Source: Rhodobacter sp. 24-YEA-8 (GTDB lineage Bacteria > Pseudomonadota > Alphaproteobacteria > Rhodobacterales > Rhodobacteraceae). Taken from it: 64,000 nucleotides of DNA. Both the position numbers and the translations under genes were made by a program. The stretch covers positions 1,935,001-1,999,000 of the forward strand of contig NZ_FNSK01000001.1 in the NCBI RefSeq assembly GCF_900105075.1. Reading direction: 5' to 3'. The notes under the pieces are model-generated. The model was given only the letters and a program-made list of their open reading frames with translations, did no database searches and was not told the origin of the DNA. The stretch's first letter is position 1; the number at the start of each line of letters is the position of its first letter. This document shows positions 7,186 through 16,051 of the stretch, in pieces.

Positions 7186-9223
7186 CAAGGATCCCTTCCA
7201 GAAGCCGCCCGGCTTCTTGCGAGACCGCCTCGCGGGCGCGGCGTTTGGCGGCATCCTGCAGGCTTTCCTCTGCGGCGGCCTCGATCCCGAGCTCGGATTT
7301 CAGCTTTGCCTCAAGCTCGGCTTTCGCCCGCGCTTCCGCCTCTTTCGCCTCCTGTTTCAGCCGTTCCTCGGCGGCCTTTGCCTCGGCCTCCATCTTTTCG
7401 CGCGCGATGGCCTCGAGATCCAGGCGGTAGGTCGGATCCGCCCAGGAACCGGTGATCCGCAACGGCACCATCACACCGCCGGTGCCCTCACCGCCGCCCG
7501 GGAAGGCGGTCGGGCGCAGCCGCATGTCGAGATCGCGGTCCCCCAGCCCGATGCGCCCCGCGCCGCTTGCGGTCAGGTAGGGGGCGACGAGGCTCAGATC
7601 GCTGGTGGTGAGATTGCCGTCCAGAATGGTGAATGTGCCGGCGATCCCGTCGAAAATCGTCTTCTGCCCCTCGCCGACATAAGAGGTGTCGAGCCGACGC
7701 AGCATGCCCGCGATATCGAGCCCCCGGAGTTCCCCCTTGCCCAGCGTCAGGCTGCCATCCCCTTTCAGGCTGCGCATGATCTCATCAATGGAATTGCCGA
7801 CGCCGAGGAATTTCAGATTGAGGCTCGCCTTGGTGATCATCCGGTCCCAGCCGGCAAGATCCTGCATCAGGGGCGCTACATCGAGCCCCACAAGCGAAAG
7901 ATTGCCCCCGACCGACAGCCCGCCCCGGCCATTGACGACGAATTCGCCGCTGACCGCGCCACCATAGGCCGCAAGCTGGCGCAGATCGAACACCGCACGC
8001 GCGCGGTCAACGGTCAGCATGAAGCGGGTTTCACCGAATTTCACCACGCCCAGATCGACCGAATTGGCGGCGAGGCTGATATTGGCATCGACGAGGCCAA
8101 GGGCCGAGACGTCGATATGGTCCCTGGGCCAGCCCCGTGCCTGCATGCCCCCCGCTGCGCCACCGCCGGGTCCAGGGCTGCCACCGCCGCCCGCGAGGCC
8201 AGCGAACTCAAGCGCATCTGCCCGCAGATTGCCCGAGATCTTCGGGCGCGCCTCGCCCTGGCTCAGATCAAGATCCCCGAGCAGGCGGTTGTTATCCGCG
8301 ATGATTTCAGCGCCGCGAAGATAGAGCGCGCCTTTTTCATCCAGCATCACCTGACCGGTGACGGAAAGCCTGTCGGCGCCAAAGCCCGTAGGAGGGGCCG
8401 AAACCGCCGTTCCCAGGGCCGCCCCCAGGGCGGGGATATCGGAAAGACTGGCGGTCAGCGCGCCCTCGGCCGCCCGGGGCGCCCAGCCGCCACGCCCGAC
8501 AAAGCCGATCCGGTTCTGCCCGATGGTCAGATCAAGCGTCAGCGGCACCACCCGCCCATCGGCAAAGGCGGAAAACACCCCGCCTTCGGCGCTGATCGAC
8601 AGGGGCTGGCCAGAGGCGACCGCGCGCGCGTTCAGGGTGAAGGGCCCGGTGAAATCGGGAATGGAAATCTCGGCATCGACCCCGTCCAGCACCAGATCCT
8701 GACCCGTGCCATGGTCGATATAGCGCAGTGTCGCGCCGGAGATGAGACCGCGTTCGAGCGTGAAGGCGGTCGGGCCAGCGGGCGCATTGACGGCGGGTGC
8801 TGTATCCCCCGCCCCGTCTGGTGTGGCGACTGGCTCGGGCTGAAATTCCCAGTTGGCTTCGCCGCTTTTGCTGCGCTCAAGCTGCAGACGCGGGCGTTGC
8901 GACGCGATCCCGAGGATTTTCACATCGCCCCCGAGAAGCGCCGAAGCACTGAGTTCGATGGTCACGCTGTCCGCCGCAAAGAGCGGCGTGGCACTGTCGG
9001 ACCAGGCGGCATTGGCGATGGTGACCGGACCGGTTTTGATGCCCAGAACCGGCCAGAACCGGGGCGATACCTCGCCCTCGATATGCAGGGCACGGCCGGT
9101 GGCTTTTTCGAACTGATCCGCCGCCAGCCGGGCGATCCGTTCGGTCGGGATCAGCATGACACCGATCACCAGGATCAGCACGAGGACCGCCAGACCCGCA
9201 AGCGCCCGCCAAACCCACCGCAT
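7175..9223 (-). CDS. AsmA-family protein
   Basis: A 682-residue protein with one N-terminal transmembrane helix (WVWRALAGLAVLVLILVIGVM) followed by LIPTERIARLAADQFEKATGR and LHIEGEVSPRFWPVLGIK, the characteristic AsmA N-terminus. The C-terminal half has repeated glycine/leucine strand patterns of the AsmA fold, including GDGSLTLGKGELRGLDIAGML. The last 60 residues form an Ala/Glu/Lys coiled-coil-like tail. AsmA-like proteins are anchored in the inner membrane and linked to lipid transfer towards the outer membrane. The ATG at 9223 gives the membrane anchor at the right place. Confidence 0.88.
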   Translation of the reverse strand: MRWVWRALAGLAVLVLILVIGVMLIPTERIARLAADQFEKATGRALHIEGEVSPRFWPVLGIKTGPVTIANAAWSDSATPLFAADSVTIELSASALLGGDVKILGIASQRPRLQLERSKSGEANWEFQPEPVATPDGAGDTAPAVNAPAGPTAFTLERGLISGATLRYIDHGTGQDLVLDGVDAEISIPDFTGPFTLNARAVASGQPLSISAEGGVFSAFADGRVVPLTLDLTIGQNRIGFVGRGGWAPRAAEGALTASLSDIPALGAALGTAVSAPPTGFGADRLSVTGQVMLDEKGALYLRGAEIIADNNRLLGDLDLSQGEARPKISGNLRADALEFAGLAGGGGSPGPGGGAAGGMQARGWPRDHIDVSALGLVDANISLAANSVDLGVVKFGETRFMLTVDRARAVFDLRQLAAYGGAVSGEFVVNGRGGLSVGGNLSLVGLDVAPLMQDLAGWDRMITKASLNLKFLGVGNSIDEIMRSLKGDGSLTLGKGELRGLDIAGMLRRLDTSYVGEGQKTIFDGIAGTFTILDGNLTTSDLSLVAPYLTASGAGRIGLGDRDLDMRLRPTAFPGGGEGTGGVMVPLRITGSWADPTYRLDLEAIAREKMEAEAKAAEERLKQEAKEAEARAKAELEAKLKSELGIEAAAEESLQDAAKRRAREAVSQEAGRLLEGILGGN

Positions 9224-9489
9224 CGCCGTCTCCAGTCTTTTATTGTGCTCTGGTAACGAGTTTAGGAGCGGAGCGGTTCCCCGGGCAAGGAGCGCTGCGT
9301 GATGCAGCACGGCTCTGGCATCAAATTGCCGGGAGCGGAGGCCTTGTCGTTCCCCTGTCCGGGATGCGGGCGCCTTGCAGCGGGAGTATTTCTGTCAGGA
9401 AGCCGGCGGCGAAGGCCTTTTATACTTTGAGGCGCGACAGAAACCGATCCCTCTATCCGAGGCGGCGGGAATGACCTATATGCGCGCGC
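9224..9489. other. divergent asmA-rimO intergenic region
   Basis: The 266 bases between divergent asmA and rimO hold no convincing gene. TATACT at about 9421-9426 is a plausible -10 element for rimO. The stretch must contain promoters for both directions. Confidence 0.35.
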
Positions 9490-10851
9490 ATGTCGCAAAA
9501 TCCTCCGCTCCTCCGCCCTGACCTTGCCCGTGCAACCGTCCCCGAAATGGCGCGCCGTGAGGGGCAGCCTACAATCGGCATGGTCTCGCTCGGATGCCCC
9601 AAAGCGCTGGTCGACAGCGAGCGGATCCTGACGCGGCTCCGGGCCGAGGGCTATGCGATCTCGCCCGATTACAAGGGTGCCGATGCGGTGATCGTGAACA
9701 CCTGCGGGTTTCTGGATTCGGCCAAGGCCGAAAGCCTTGATGCGATTGGCGAAGCCCTGCGCGAGAATGGCCGGGTGATCGTGACCGGCTGCCTGGGGGC
9801 CGAGCCCGAATATATCACCGGCGCGCATCCCAAAGTGATGGCCGTGACCGGCCCGCATCAATATGAACAGGTTCTGGATGCGGTGCATGGCGTCGTGCCG
9901 CCCTCGCCCGATCCGTTTATCGACCTCCTGCCGGCCTCAGGCATCCGCCTCACGCCACGACATTTCTCTTATCTCAAGATTTCAGAGGGTTGCGACCATA
10001 AGTGCAAGTTCTGCATCATCCCCGACATGCGCGGGAAGCTGCAGTCACGCCCGGCAAAGGCGGTCTTGCGCGAGGCGGAAAAGCTGGTCGAGGCAGGCGT
10101 GAAAGAGCTGCTGGTCATCAGCCAGGACACTTCGGCCTATGGCACCGACTGGAAAGGCCGCGACGAGAAATTCCCGATCCTGTCGCTGGCGCGCGATCTC
10201 GGCTCGCTCGGTGCCTGGGTCCGGATGCATTACGTCTATCCCTATCCGCATGTGCGCGACCTGATCCCGGCCATGGCGGAAGGGCTGATCCTGCCCTATC
10301 TCGACATCCCCTTCCAGCACGCCCATCCCGAGGTGCTGAAACGTATGGCGCGCCCCGCAGCGGCGTCGCGAACGCTGGACGAGATCGCCGCCTGGCGCGC
10401 CGCCTGCCCCGATATCGTGCTGCGCTCGACTTTTATCGTGGGGTATCCCGGCGAGACCGAGGCAGAGTTCCAGACGCTGCTCGACTGGCTGGATGAGGCG
10501 CAGCTCGACCGGGTCGGTGCGTTTAAATACGAGAATGTGAGCGGTGCACGGTCAAACAGCCTGCCCGATCATGTGCCGGAAGAGGTCAAAGAAGAGCGGT
10601 TTGCCCGCTTTATGGAGAAAGCCCAGGCGATTTCCGAGGCGAAACTGGCAGCGAAAATCGGCACCCGGATCGAAGTGATCGTCGATGAAGTGGATACAGA
10701 CGGCGCCACCTGCCGCACCAAAGCGGACGCGCCGGAAATCGATGGCAATCTCTTTATTGACGAGGATTTCGAGGGGCTGACCCCCGGCGATATGGTCATG
10801 GTCGAGGTGGACGAGGCCGGGGAATATGACCTCTGGGGCCGGCTGGTCTGA
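9490..10851 (+). CDS. rimO: ribosomal protein S12 methylthiotransferase RimO
   Basis: Radical-SAM enzyme that adds a methylthio group to the conserved Asp of ribosomal protein S12; 453 residues. The N-terminal UPF0004 domain carries cluster-binding cysteines in [25 protein letters not shown] and TGCLGAEP. The radical-SAM motif C-x3-C-x2-C is CDHKCKFC at residues 168-175, and a TRAM domain closes the protein. [12 protein letters not shown] together with the TRAM type distinguishes RimO from the tRNA enzyme MiaB. It appears monocistronic, with hairpins downstream. Confidence 0.95.
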   Translation: MSQNPPLLRPDLARATVPEMARREGQPTIGMVSLGCPKALVDSERILTRLRAEGYAISPDYKGADAVIVNTCGFLDSAKAESLDAIGEALRENGRVIVTGCLGAEPEYITGAHPKVMAVTGPHQYEQVLDAVHGVVPPSPDPFIDLLPASGIRLTPRHFSYLKISEGCDHKCKFCIIPDMRGKLQSRPAKAVLREAEKLVEAGVKELLVISQDTSAYGTDWKGRDEKFPILSLARDLGSLGAWVRMHYVYPYPHVRDLIPAMAEGLILPYLDIPFQHAHPEVLKRMARPAAASRTLDEIAAWRAACPDIVLRSTFIVGYPGETEAEFQTLLDWLDEAQLDRVGAFKYENVSGARSNSLPDHVPEEVKEERFARFMEKAQAISEAKLAAKIGTRIEVIVDEVDTDGATCRTKADAPEIDGNLFIDEDFEGLTPGDMVMVEVDEAGEYDLWGRLV

Positions 10852-10888
10852 ACGGCTCCCTCTGAGACGGCGGCGCGGCGAGACCAGT

Positions 10889-10910
10889 AGCGGCACTGAT
10901 ATGCCGCTTT
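10889..10910 (+). terminator. hairpin downstream of rimO
   Basis: AGCGGCA (10889-10895) pairs with TGCCGCT (10902-10908) across a six-base loop, followed by only TT. Likely a weak rimO terminator, backed by a second hairpin 20 bases on. Confidence 0.6.
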
Positions 10911-10928
10911 CGCGCCATCTTCTTTTGC

Positions 10929-10967
10929 CACAGAGAGCCCGTATTACGGAGGCTTTTCTGTGTTTTT
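10929..10967 (+). terminator. second hairpin with T tract
   Basis: CACAGA (10929-10934) pairs with TCTGTG (10957-10962), and AGCC with GGCT inside it, followed by TTTTT. This is a stronger intrinsic terminator signal than the hairpin just upstream. Confidence 0.6.
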
Positions 10968-11252
10968 GCATCATTCCATTCTCCTTGGCAGGCGCCGGTC
11001 CATGGCGTTGCTGATCACGGGCGCGCCGACAGCGACACGGATCGCGCCTGGGCAAAGGATGGGCTGACCCGCCAGAGCAAGAAATCGCAGCTGACCCTGC
11101 GCCAGGCGATCCAGCCGGAACATATGAATGGCCGCAGCCTGCTCAGCGACGGAGCGGGGCCGGTGCTCGACACGGTTCTGCGCCGTGATCTGGCCGCGAT
11201 CTGCCGCGCGACAAAGCGGCCGAAGTGGCACGGCCACGGATCCGGGCGCGTG
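10968..11252. other. intergenic stretch with possible gene remnant
   Basis: No start codon and known family fit here. One plus-strand frame stays open from about 11003 into the next gene's antisense and reads like coding sequence, for example residues AWAKDGLTRQSKKSQLTLRQ and GPVLDTVLRRDLAAICRAT, but it lacks a plausible start and ribosome site. It may be a decayed gene fragment or chance openness in GC-rich DNA. Confidence 0.3.
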
Positions 11253-11642
11253 TCAGCGCCCGCTCTGCTCGCGCCGCGCCTCAAACCAGGCCCGGACACA
11301 GGCGGTGACATGCGAAAACCGGTCGCCGCCCAGATGCACCCCGCCATACCAACGGGTGACGACAATGATATGGTCCTTCAGCCCTTCACGCTCCAGCATC
11401 CGAAGGATGATCGCCGCCGCACCGCTTTCGCCGTCATCATTGCGCAAAGGCCCGTCTGCCAGCGTATCGGCAGCCCAGGAATTATGGGTCGCTTTGGCGA
11501 ATTTCTTGTCGCGTTTCAAAGCCGTGAGAAAGGCCAGGGCGCCTGCCTTATCCGCCACCGGCCCGCCCGACACCGCATAACGCGAGCCTCGGTCACGGAT
11601 CACATCAGCAAGCGTGAAGCCTCTATCCGGCAGATCCGCCAT
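11253..11642 (-). CDS. IMPACT/YigZ-family protein (short form)
   Basis: A 129-residue protein matching the N-terminal UPF0029/IMPACT domain: SRYAVSGGPV, NSWAADTLADGPLRNDDGES and the hallmark VTRWYGGVHLGGDRFSHV. Typical YigZ proteins are about 200 residues because they add a second ferredoxin-like domain; that part is absent, so this is the short single-domain type. Such proteins are linked to translation regulation, but the bacterial role is unclear. It lies 4 bases downstream of the M48 peptidase stop region, likely in one operon. Confidence 0.85.
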   Translation of the reverse strand: MADLPDRGFTLADVIRDRGSRYAVSGGPVADKAGALAFLTALKRDKKFAKATHNSWAADTLADGPLRNDDGESGAAAIILRMLEREGLKDHIIVVTRWYGGVHLGGDRFSHVTACVRAWFEARREQSGR

Positions 11643-11646
11643 CCGC

Positions 11647-12459
11647 TCAGCCGCCCGCGAGCCGCTTCACCGTCGCACGGACCACGGCGAGGCGTTCGGA
11701 ATTCGCGGGATGCGACCCCATGAAACGGTCACCGGGATCGGGCAGACGGGTGAAGAAATTCGCGCCCCGGATCGGATCATAGCCCGCCGCCATCGCGATC
11801 TCGGCCCCAAGCGCGTCGGCTTCCAGCTCGAATTCCTTGGAATAATGCTGGGCGGCAAGGCCCGCGCCTATTTCCTGGACGCGCTTCAGTTCCTCGCCGG
11901 TCAGGCCTGCCGACTGGCCAAGGATGCCAACCAGAATCGCCCCCGTCATCGCCTGATCCTGACGGCGCGGGATATGGCCGGCAATGTGATGCGCCGCCTC
12001 ATGGCCCAGCACGAAGGCCAGCTCATCGGGGTTCTTCGCCAAATTGAGCAGGCTGCGGGTGAAGACGATCACCGGGCGGCCATTGTCGTCAAGCGTCTGG
12101 AAGGCATTGGCGGGCTGCGCGCGGTCTTCATCCACCGCGATCTGGAAGGCGCAATTGCCCCTGCGCAGCTTCTCGCGGCAAAAGCGAATGACAACCGGGG
12201 TCATACGCGCGGCGACGTCAAGGATCGGGTCATTGGCGGCAAGCGGCTTGCCGTTCGAGGTCAGAACTTCCTGGCGCGTCGGGGTGCTGCCTGGTCCGCT
12301 CCCGGTCGGATAGCCCGCAGGGACCACACAGCCTGACAGCACCATGGCAGCCGCAAGCCCCGCGGCGAGAACCGGCATCCGGACCAGCCGTCCCAGGGCG
12401 GGGATCAGACCAGGCATCAGGGCCAGAGGGGAAATTTTGGACGGGGAATCGAGAACCAT
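11647..12459 (-). CDS. M48-family metallopeptidase lipoprotein
   Basis: Zinc metallopeptidase with the HExxH site HEAAHHIAGHIPR near residue 156 and the downstream Glu in KEFELEADALGAEIA, as in BepA/LoiP-type enzymes. A lipobox LSGC follows a hydrophobic stretch, so the mature protein is likely a lipoprotein facing the periplasm, where it would act in envelope protein quality control. The ATG at 12459 gives a long leader of about 44 residues; ATGs at 12417 and 12378 would give shorter leaders, so the start is uncertain. The 270-residue length suits a single catalytic domain. Confidence 0.87.
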   Translation of the reverse strand: MVLDSPSKISPLALMPGLIPALGRLVRMPVLAAGLAAAMVLSGCVVPAGYPTGSGPGSTPTRQEVLTSNGKPLAANDPILDVAARMTPVVIRFCREKLRRGNCAFQIAVDEDRAQPANAFQTLDDNGRPVIVFTRSLLNLAKNPDELAFVLGHEAAHHIAGHIPRRQDQAMTGAILVGILGQSAGLTGEELKRVQEIGAGLAAQHYSKEFELEADALGAEIAMAAGYDPIRGANFFTRLPDPGDRFMGSHPANSERLAVVRATVKRLAGG

Positions 12460-12688
12460 GGCGCCGGACAATCTGAAAAAGGCAGTTCAGCCTTAGCAGC
12501 AACTCTCCCCCCGCGGAAAGGGCACATTGCCGCCAGGGCCGGATGTGGATCACGCGCGCGCGCCTGCACACCAACAGTTTACCGCCAGACCGGGCGGCCC
12601 GCAAAGGGCACCGCCATGGGGAGGAAATAATCGCGGAAGCGGGGCCGCATACATTGCCCCCCGCGCGCAAAGCGGCCATGCTGGCCTC

Positions 12689-12934
12689 ATGTTTACGATC
12701 GAGCACGAATATGACGCCACGGTTGTCACCCTGATCGACGAGGGGGGCGATGGCATGCCGCTGACCGGCGATGTCACCATCACCGCTTTTGATGAATGCG
12801 TGACGGTCGAACAGACCGATCCCGAAACCGATGAAACCTCGCGCATCACCCTGTCGATGGCGCAGATCGCCGATCTGGCCGCCGCGCTCGACCTGCCCGA
12901 GGGCAGCTACCGGATCGAAATGCGCAAACGCTGA
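12689..12934 (+). CDS. small acidic hypothetical protein
   Basis: An 81-residue acidic protein (MFTIEHEYDATVVTLIDEGG) rich in Asp, Glu and Thr, without membrane segments. Codon choice is strongly GC-ending, like its neighbours, which supports a real gene. I do not recognise the family. It stands alone on the plus strand between a peptidase and a DUF167 gene, both on the other strand. Confidence 0.65.
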   Translation: MFTIEHEYDATVVTLIDEGGDGMPLTGDVTITAFDECVTVEQTDPETDETSRITLSMAQIADLAAALDLPEGSYRIEMRKR

Positions 12935-13004
12935 AACCGGACGCATCTTTCGCACCGCTCAGGGGTCTGGCAGGTGTCGCACGTTCAGGTGGAGGCCACG
13001 GGCT

Positions 13005-13256
13005 TCAGTCCAGCCGGAAGAGCTTGTCGCGCGATTTGGCCCCCCGGATCAGGGTGAGCCGCGATTTGGCCACGCCCATCGCTTTCGCCAGCAGATCGCG
13101 CGCCGCAAGGGTCGCGCGGCCATCTTCGGGCACCACCGTCACGCTGATCCTGACGGGCATGCCGGGCTCCAGCTGTTCGCGCCGCGCATTGGGCGTTACC
13201 CGCACTGCGATTTCCGTCCCGCTCACCGCCATTCCGGTCAGATCCGGCAAAGTCAT
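13005..13256 (-). CDS. DUF167 (YggU-like) protein
   Basis: An 83-residue protein with the DUF167 pattern: strand IAVRVTPNARRE followed by VTVVPEDGRATLAARDLLAKAMGVAKSRLTLIRGAKSRDKLF, where the final RGxKSRDK motif is the family hallmark. Function is unknown. The ATG at 13256 places it back-to-back with the deacetylase gene across 68 bases. Confidence 0.88.
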   Translation of the reverse strand: MTLPDLTGMAVSGTEIAVRVTPNARREQLEPGMPVRISVTVVPEDGRATLAARDLLAKAMGVAKSRLTLIRGAKSRDKLFRLD

Positions 13257-13324
13257 ATTCGCGTCCTTTCCCCTTGCGGTCAGCATTGGGCTTCGCAACT
13301 CTGGCCACAAGACAGGAGGCCCGG

Positions 13325-14428
13325 ATGGTCACAGGTTTTTTCTCAGATGAGCGGTGTTTCTGGCATGGCGGCGGCAATTATGCACTGACCCTGCCGGTTG
13401 GTGGCCTTGTACAGCCAACCATGGGCGGGCTGCCCGAAAACCCTGAAACCAAGCGCAGGCTGAAGAACCTGATCGAGGTGACCGGGCTGATCCGTGATCT
13501 CGACCACCGCAGCAGCGATCCGGCGACGGATCAGGAACTCGCCCGGGTACATCCCCGGGCCTATCTTGACGCCTTCCGCGCCGCTTCGGATGCGGGGGGC
13601 GGCGAGCTCGGTCTGCGCACGCCGTTCGGGCGCGGCGGGTATGAGATCGCGGCGCTTTCTGCGGGGCTGACCGTCGCCGCGCTGCGGTCTGTGCTGGCAG
13701 GTGACTTGCAGAATGCCTATGCCCTCTCGCGCCCGCCGGGGCATCATGCCCTTCCCGACTGGCCGAATGGCTTTTGCCTGATCAACAATATTGCGGTGGC
13801 GATCGAGGCCGCCCGCGCCGAGGGAAGTGCGACCCGTTTTGCGGTGGTGGACTGGGATGTTCATCACGGCAATGGCACCGAGGCGATTTATTATGCCGAT
13901 CCCGATGTGCTGACGATTTCCATCCATCAGGAGCATAATTACCCCCTTGATACCGGAGATGCGGCGGATCGCGGCGAAGGTGCCGGGCTTGGCGCCAATA
14001 TCAATCTGCCATTGCCGCCCGGTGCCGGTCATCGCGCCTATCTGACTGTGTTTGAAGAGATCGTCGTCCCGGCGCTGCACCGGTTTCGCCCGGATGTGAT
14101 TCTTGTGGCCTGCGGCTTTGATGCGTCGGGCGTTGATCCGCTCGGCCGGATGCTGGCCACGGCCGAGACCTTCCGGCAGATGACGCGCATGGTGATGGAG
14201 AAGGCGCGGGATCTGTGCGGCGGGCGCCTCGTTCTGAGCCATGAGGGCGGCTATTCCGAGGTCCATGTCCCGTTTTGCGGCCACGCGGTGCTTGAAGAGC
14301 TTTCAGGCAGCAAGATCAGCGCCCCCGACCCGCTGGCCGCGACACTTCTGCAACGGCAGCCCCCGGCGCGAGCGGATGCGTTCCACCTGGACTGGATCCG
14401 CGAGCTTGCCGTTCTGCATTCGGCCTGA
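13325..14428 (+). CDS. class II histone-deacetylase-like amidohydrolase
   Basis: Zinc-dependent deacetylase of 367 residues, belonging to the bacterial HDAC/acetylpolyamine amidohydrolase group. The catalytic signatures are RPPGHHAL with the His pair, DWDVHHGNGTEAIYY with zinc-binding Asp and His, and SHEGGYSEVHVPFCGHAVLE near the C-terminus. The ACGFDASGVDPLG segment carries the second zinc-binding Asp. Substrate may be acetylated polyamines or small amides and cannot be fixed from sequence. It diverges from DUF167 and has its own upstream region. Confidence 0.9.
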   Translation: MVTGFFSDERCFWHGGGNYALTLPVGGLVQPTMGGLPENPETKRRLKNLIEVTGLIRDLDHRSSDPATDQELARVHPRAYLDAFRAASDAGGGELGLRTPFGRGGYEIAALSAGLTVAALRSVLAGDLQNAYALSRPPGHHALPDWPNGFCLINNIAVAIEAARAEGSATRFAVVDWDVHHGNGTEAIYYADPDVLTISIHQEHNYPLDTGDAADRGEGAGLGANINLPLPPGAGHRAYLTVFEEIVVPALHRFRPDVILVACGFDASGVDPLGRMLATAETFRQMTRMVMEKARDLCGGRLVLSHEGGYSEVHVPFCGHAVLEELSGSKISAPDPLAATLLQRQPPARADAFHLDWIRELAVLHSA

Positions 14429-14570
14429 GGCCCGGAATTGCAGGCCGGCTCGCACTCCCTGGCAGGGCAGCCAGTCCTGATGAAGGAGCCTTTCGCGATC
14501 TGGTCCCCGTGCGGAGGTGCGGTTATAGCAGAGGCTCCCCGGCAGACAGCCCCGGGGCCGGAGCCGCAAA

Positions 14571-15266
14571 ATGACAGACCAGATCACTCTTGAGGCCGCG
14601 CTTGCCGGGCTTCGTGCCGCCGCTGACCCGGCCCGTGCCGCCGAGGTGGCCAGCTATCACAAGACCGCCCGCGACTGTCTTGGCATCCCGGTGCCGGTGC
14701 TGACCGAAATGGCAAAAACCTGGCGCGAAGACATCGATATTGACCAGAGGATCGCACTGGCCTCCGGCCTTTGGGACAGTAATATCCATGAGGCGCGGAT
14801 CGCGGCGGCCAAGCTGATGGTCCAGGCGCGGATCCGCCCGGATGACGGCGTCTGGGCGCTGATCGCCTCCTGGGTGCCGCAGTTTGATGGCTGGGCGATT
14901 GCCGACCATGTTGCCGATGCCGGCGGGCGACGGCTGATCGCCGATCCGTCGCGCCTTGACGAGGTCGAGGCCTGGGTGACCTCGCCGCATATGTGGTCGC
15001 GCCGTGCGACGCTGGTTTTCACCCTGCCCTGGGCACGGATGAGCAACCCGAAAGCAGCAGATCTGGACATCCGCGAGCGGGTGCTGGGCTGGGCCGCCCG
15101 CTATGTCTCTGAAAGCGACTGGTTCATGCAAAAGGCGGTCGGCTGGTGGATTCGTGATTTCTCGAAACATTACGCGGCCCGGGCAGAGGAATTCCTCGCC
15201 GGCCCCGGCCAGGGTCTGAAGAGTTTCGCGAAAAAGGTCGCCCGCACCTGGCTGCCGCAAAGCTGA
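14571..15266 (+). CDS. DNA alkylation repair protein (AlkD-like)
   Basis: A 231-residue all-helical HEAT-repeat-like protein. Motifs are YHKTARDCLGIPVPVLTEMAK, SNIHEARIAAAKLMV, FDGWAIADHVAD (position of catalytic Trp/Asp residues in AlkD), MWSRRATLVFTL and WFMQKAVGWWIRDFSKH. AlkD enzymes excise bulky or positively charged alkylated bases. Length matches the family (about 230). It is preceded by a 142-base intergenic stretch and precedes the GST gene, which has its own operator. Confidence 0.87.
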   Translation: MTDQITLEAALAGLRAAADPARAAEVASYHKTARDCLGIPVPVLTEMAKTWREDIDIDQRIALASGLWDSNIHEARIAAAKLMVQARIRPDDGVWALIASWVPQFDGWAIADHVADAGGRRLIADPSRLDEVEAWVTSPHMWSRRATLVFTLPWARMSNPKAADLDIRERVLGWAARYVSESDWFMQKAVGWWIRDFSKHYAARAEEFLAGPGQGLKSFAKKVARTWLPQS

Positions 15267-15281
15267 CACTTAACCTCCTGC

Positions 15282-15300
15282 CGTTCGGTATTTACGAACG
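15282..15300. promoter_or_regulatory. LysR-type operator upstream of GST
   Basis: CGTTCG (15282-15287) and CGAACG (15295-15300) form a perfect inverted repeat with a 7-base spacer, containing the LysR T-N11-A core TTCG-N7-CGAA. It lies 47 bases upstream of a TATAGT -10 element (15347-15352), placing its centre near -68. A matching copy lies at 18511-18529 beside the lysR gene. Confidence 0.75.
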
Positions 15301-15379
15301 CGGCATTCCGGCTCCGGGGACTGCCCCCTGGCGCCGCGAAATGGCATATAGTCAATGAAGGTTTCGACAGGAGGCAGGA

Positions 15380-16000
15380 ATGACCACTCTTTTCTACAAA
15401 CCGGGCGCATGTTCGCTGGCGCCCCATATCGTGCTGGAATGGATCGGCGCGCCTTATGAGGCAGTGCGGGTCACCGCCGGCTCGCCCGAGATCCTCGCGG
15501 TCAATCCGACCGGCGCAGTGCCGGTTTTGCGCGAAGATGATGGCTGGCTTTTGACCCAGGCCGGCGCGATCCTCGACTATCTCGCGCAAAAACATCCCGA
15601 GGCCGGGCTTGCGGGCGGCGACAGCCTGCGCGCCAAGGCCGAGGCGCATAAATGGTCGGCCTTCCTGACCTCGGATGTCCATGCCGCCTTCTGGCCCGTC
15701 TTCATGCCCGACCGCTACACGACCGATGGCTCCGATGCGGCAAAAGCCGCCGTGGCCGCCGCCGGGATCGAGCAGGTGAAGAAGAAATTCGCGGTGCTGA
15801 ACGATCATCTGACGGGGCGCGACTGGTTCCTCGACGGCGGACGTTCGGTGATTGACGCCTATGCCTTCCCGATGATCCGCTGGGGTCGCGCAAAGATCCC
15901 CGGCGGGCTGAGGGACTATCCCCATGTTCAGGCGCTCTATGACCGGCTGGCAGCAGACGAGACCGTGCAGAAAATCCTCGCCCGGGAAGCTGGTAAGTAA
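15380..16000 (+). CDS. glutathione S-transferase family protein
   Basis: Cytosolic GST of 206 residues. The N-terminal thioredoxin-like domain begins LFYKPGACSLAPHIVLEW, with NPTGAVPVLRED as the cis-Pro glutathione-binding loop and a following QAGAILDYLAQKHPE segment that matches the beta-class GST pattern including the conserved Ser/Cys region at the start. The C-terminal helical domain includes GRDWFLDGGRSVIDAYAFPM. It likely conjugates glutathione to electrophiles. A strong Shine-Dalgarno (ggaggcagga) precedes the ATG. It is followed at 51 bases by the dioxygenase-hydrolase fusion, probably in one operon. Confidence 0.92.
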   Translation: MTTLFYKPGACSLAPHIVLEWIGAPYEAVRVTAGSPEILAVNPTGAVPVLREDDGWLLTQAGAILDYLAQKHPEAGLAGGDSLRAKAEAHKWSAFLTSDVHAAFWPVFMPDRYTTDGSDAAKAAVAAAGIEQVKKKFAVLNDHLTGRDWFLDGGRSVIDAYAFPMIRWGRAKIPGGLRDYPHVQALYDRLAADETVQKILAREAGK

Positions 16001-16051
16001 GAACGGCAGGTAAGCAAGCAAGGCGGGGCCAATCCCTGCAGGAGAGCTGAA

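Noticed and set aside
7109..9256. 715-codon plus-strand frame opposite asmA
   Set aside because: Mirror of AsmA coding bias in GC-rich DNA; no signal peptide or domain, and the minus strand matches AsmA throughout.
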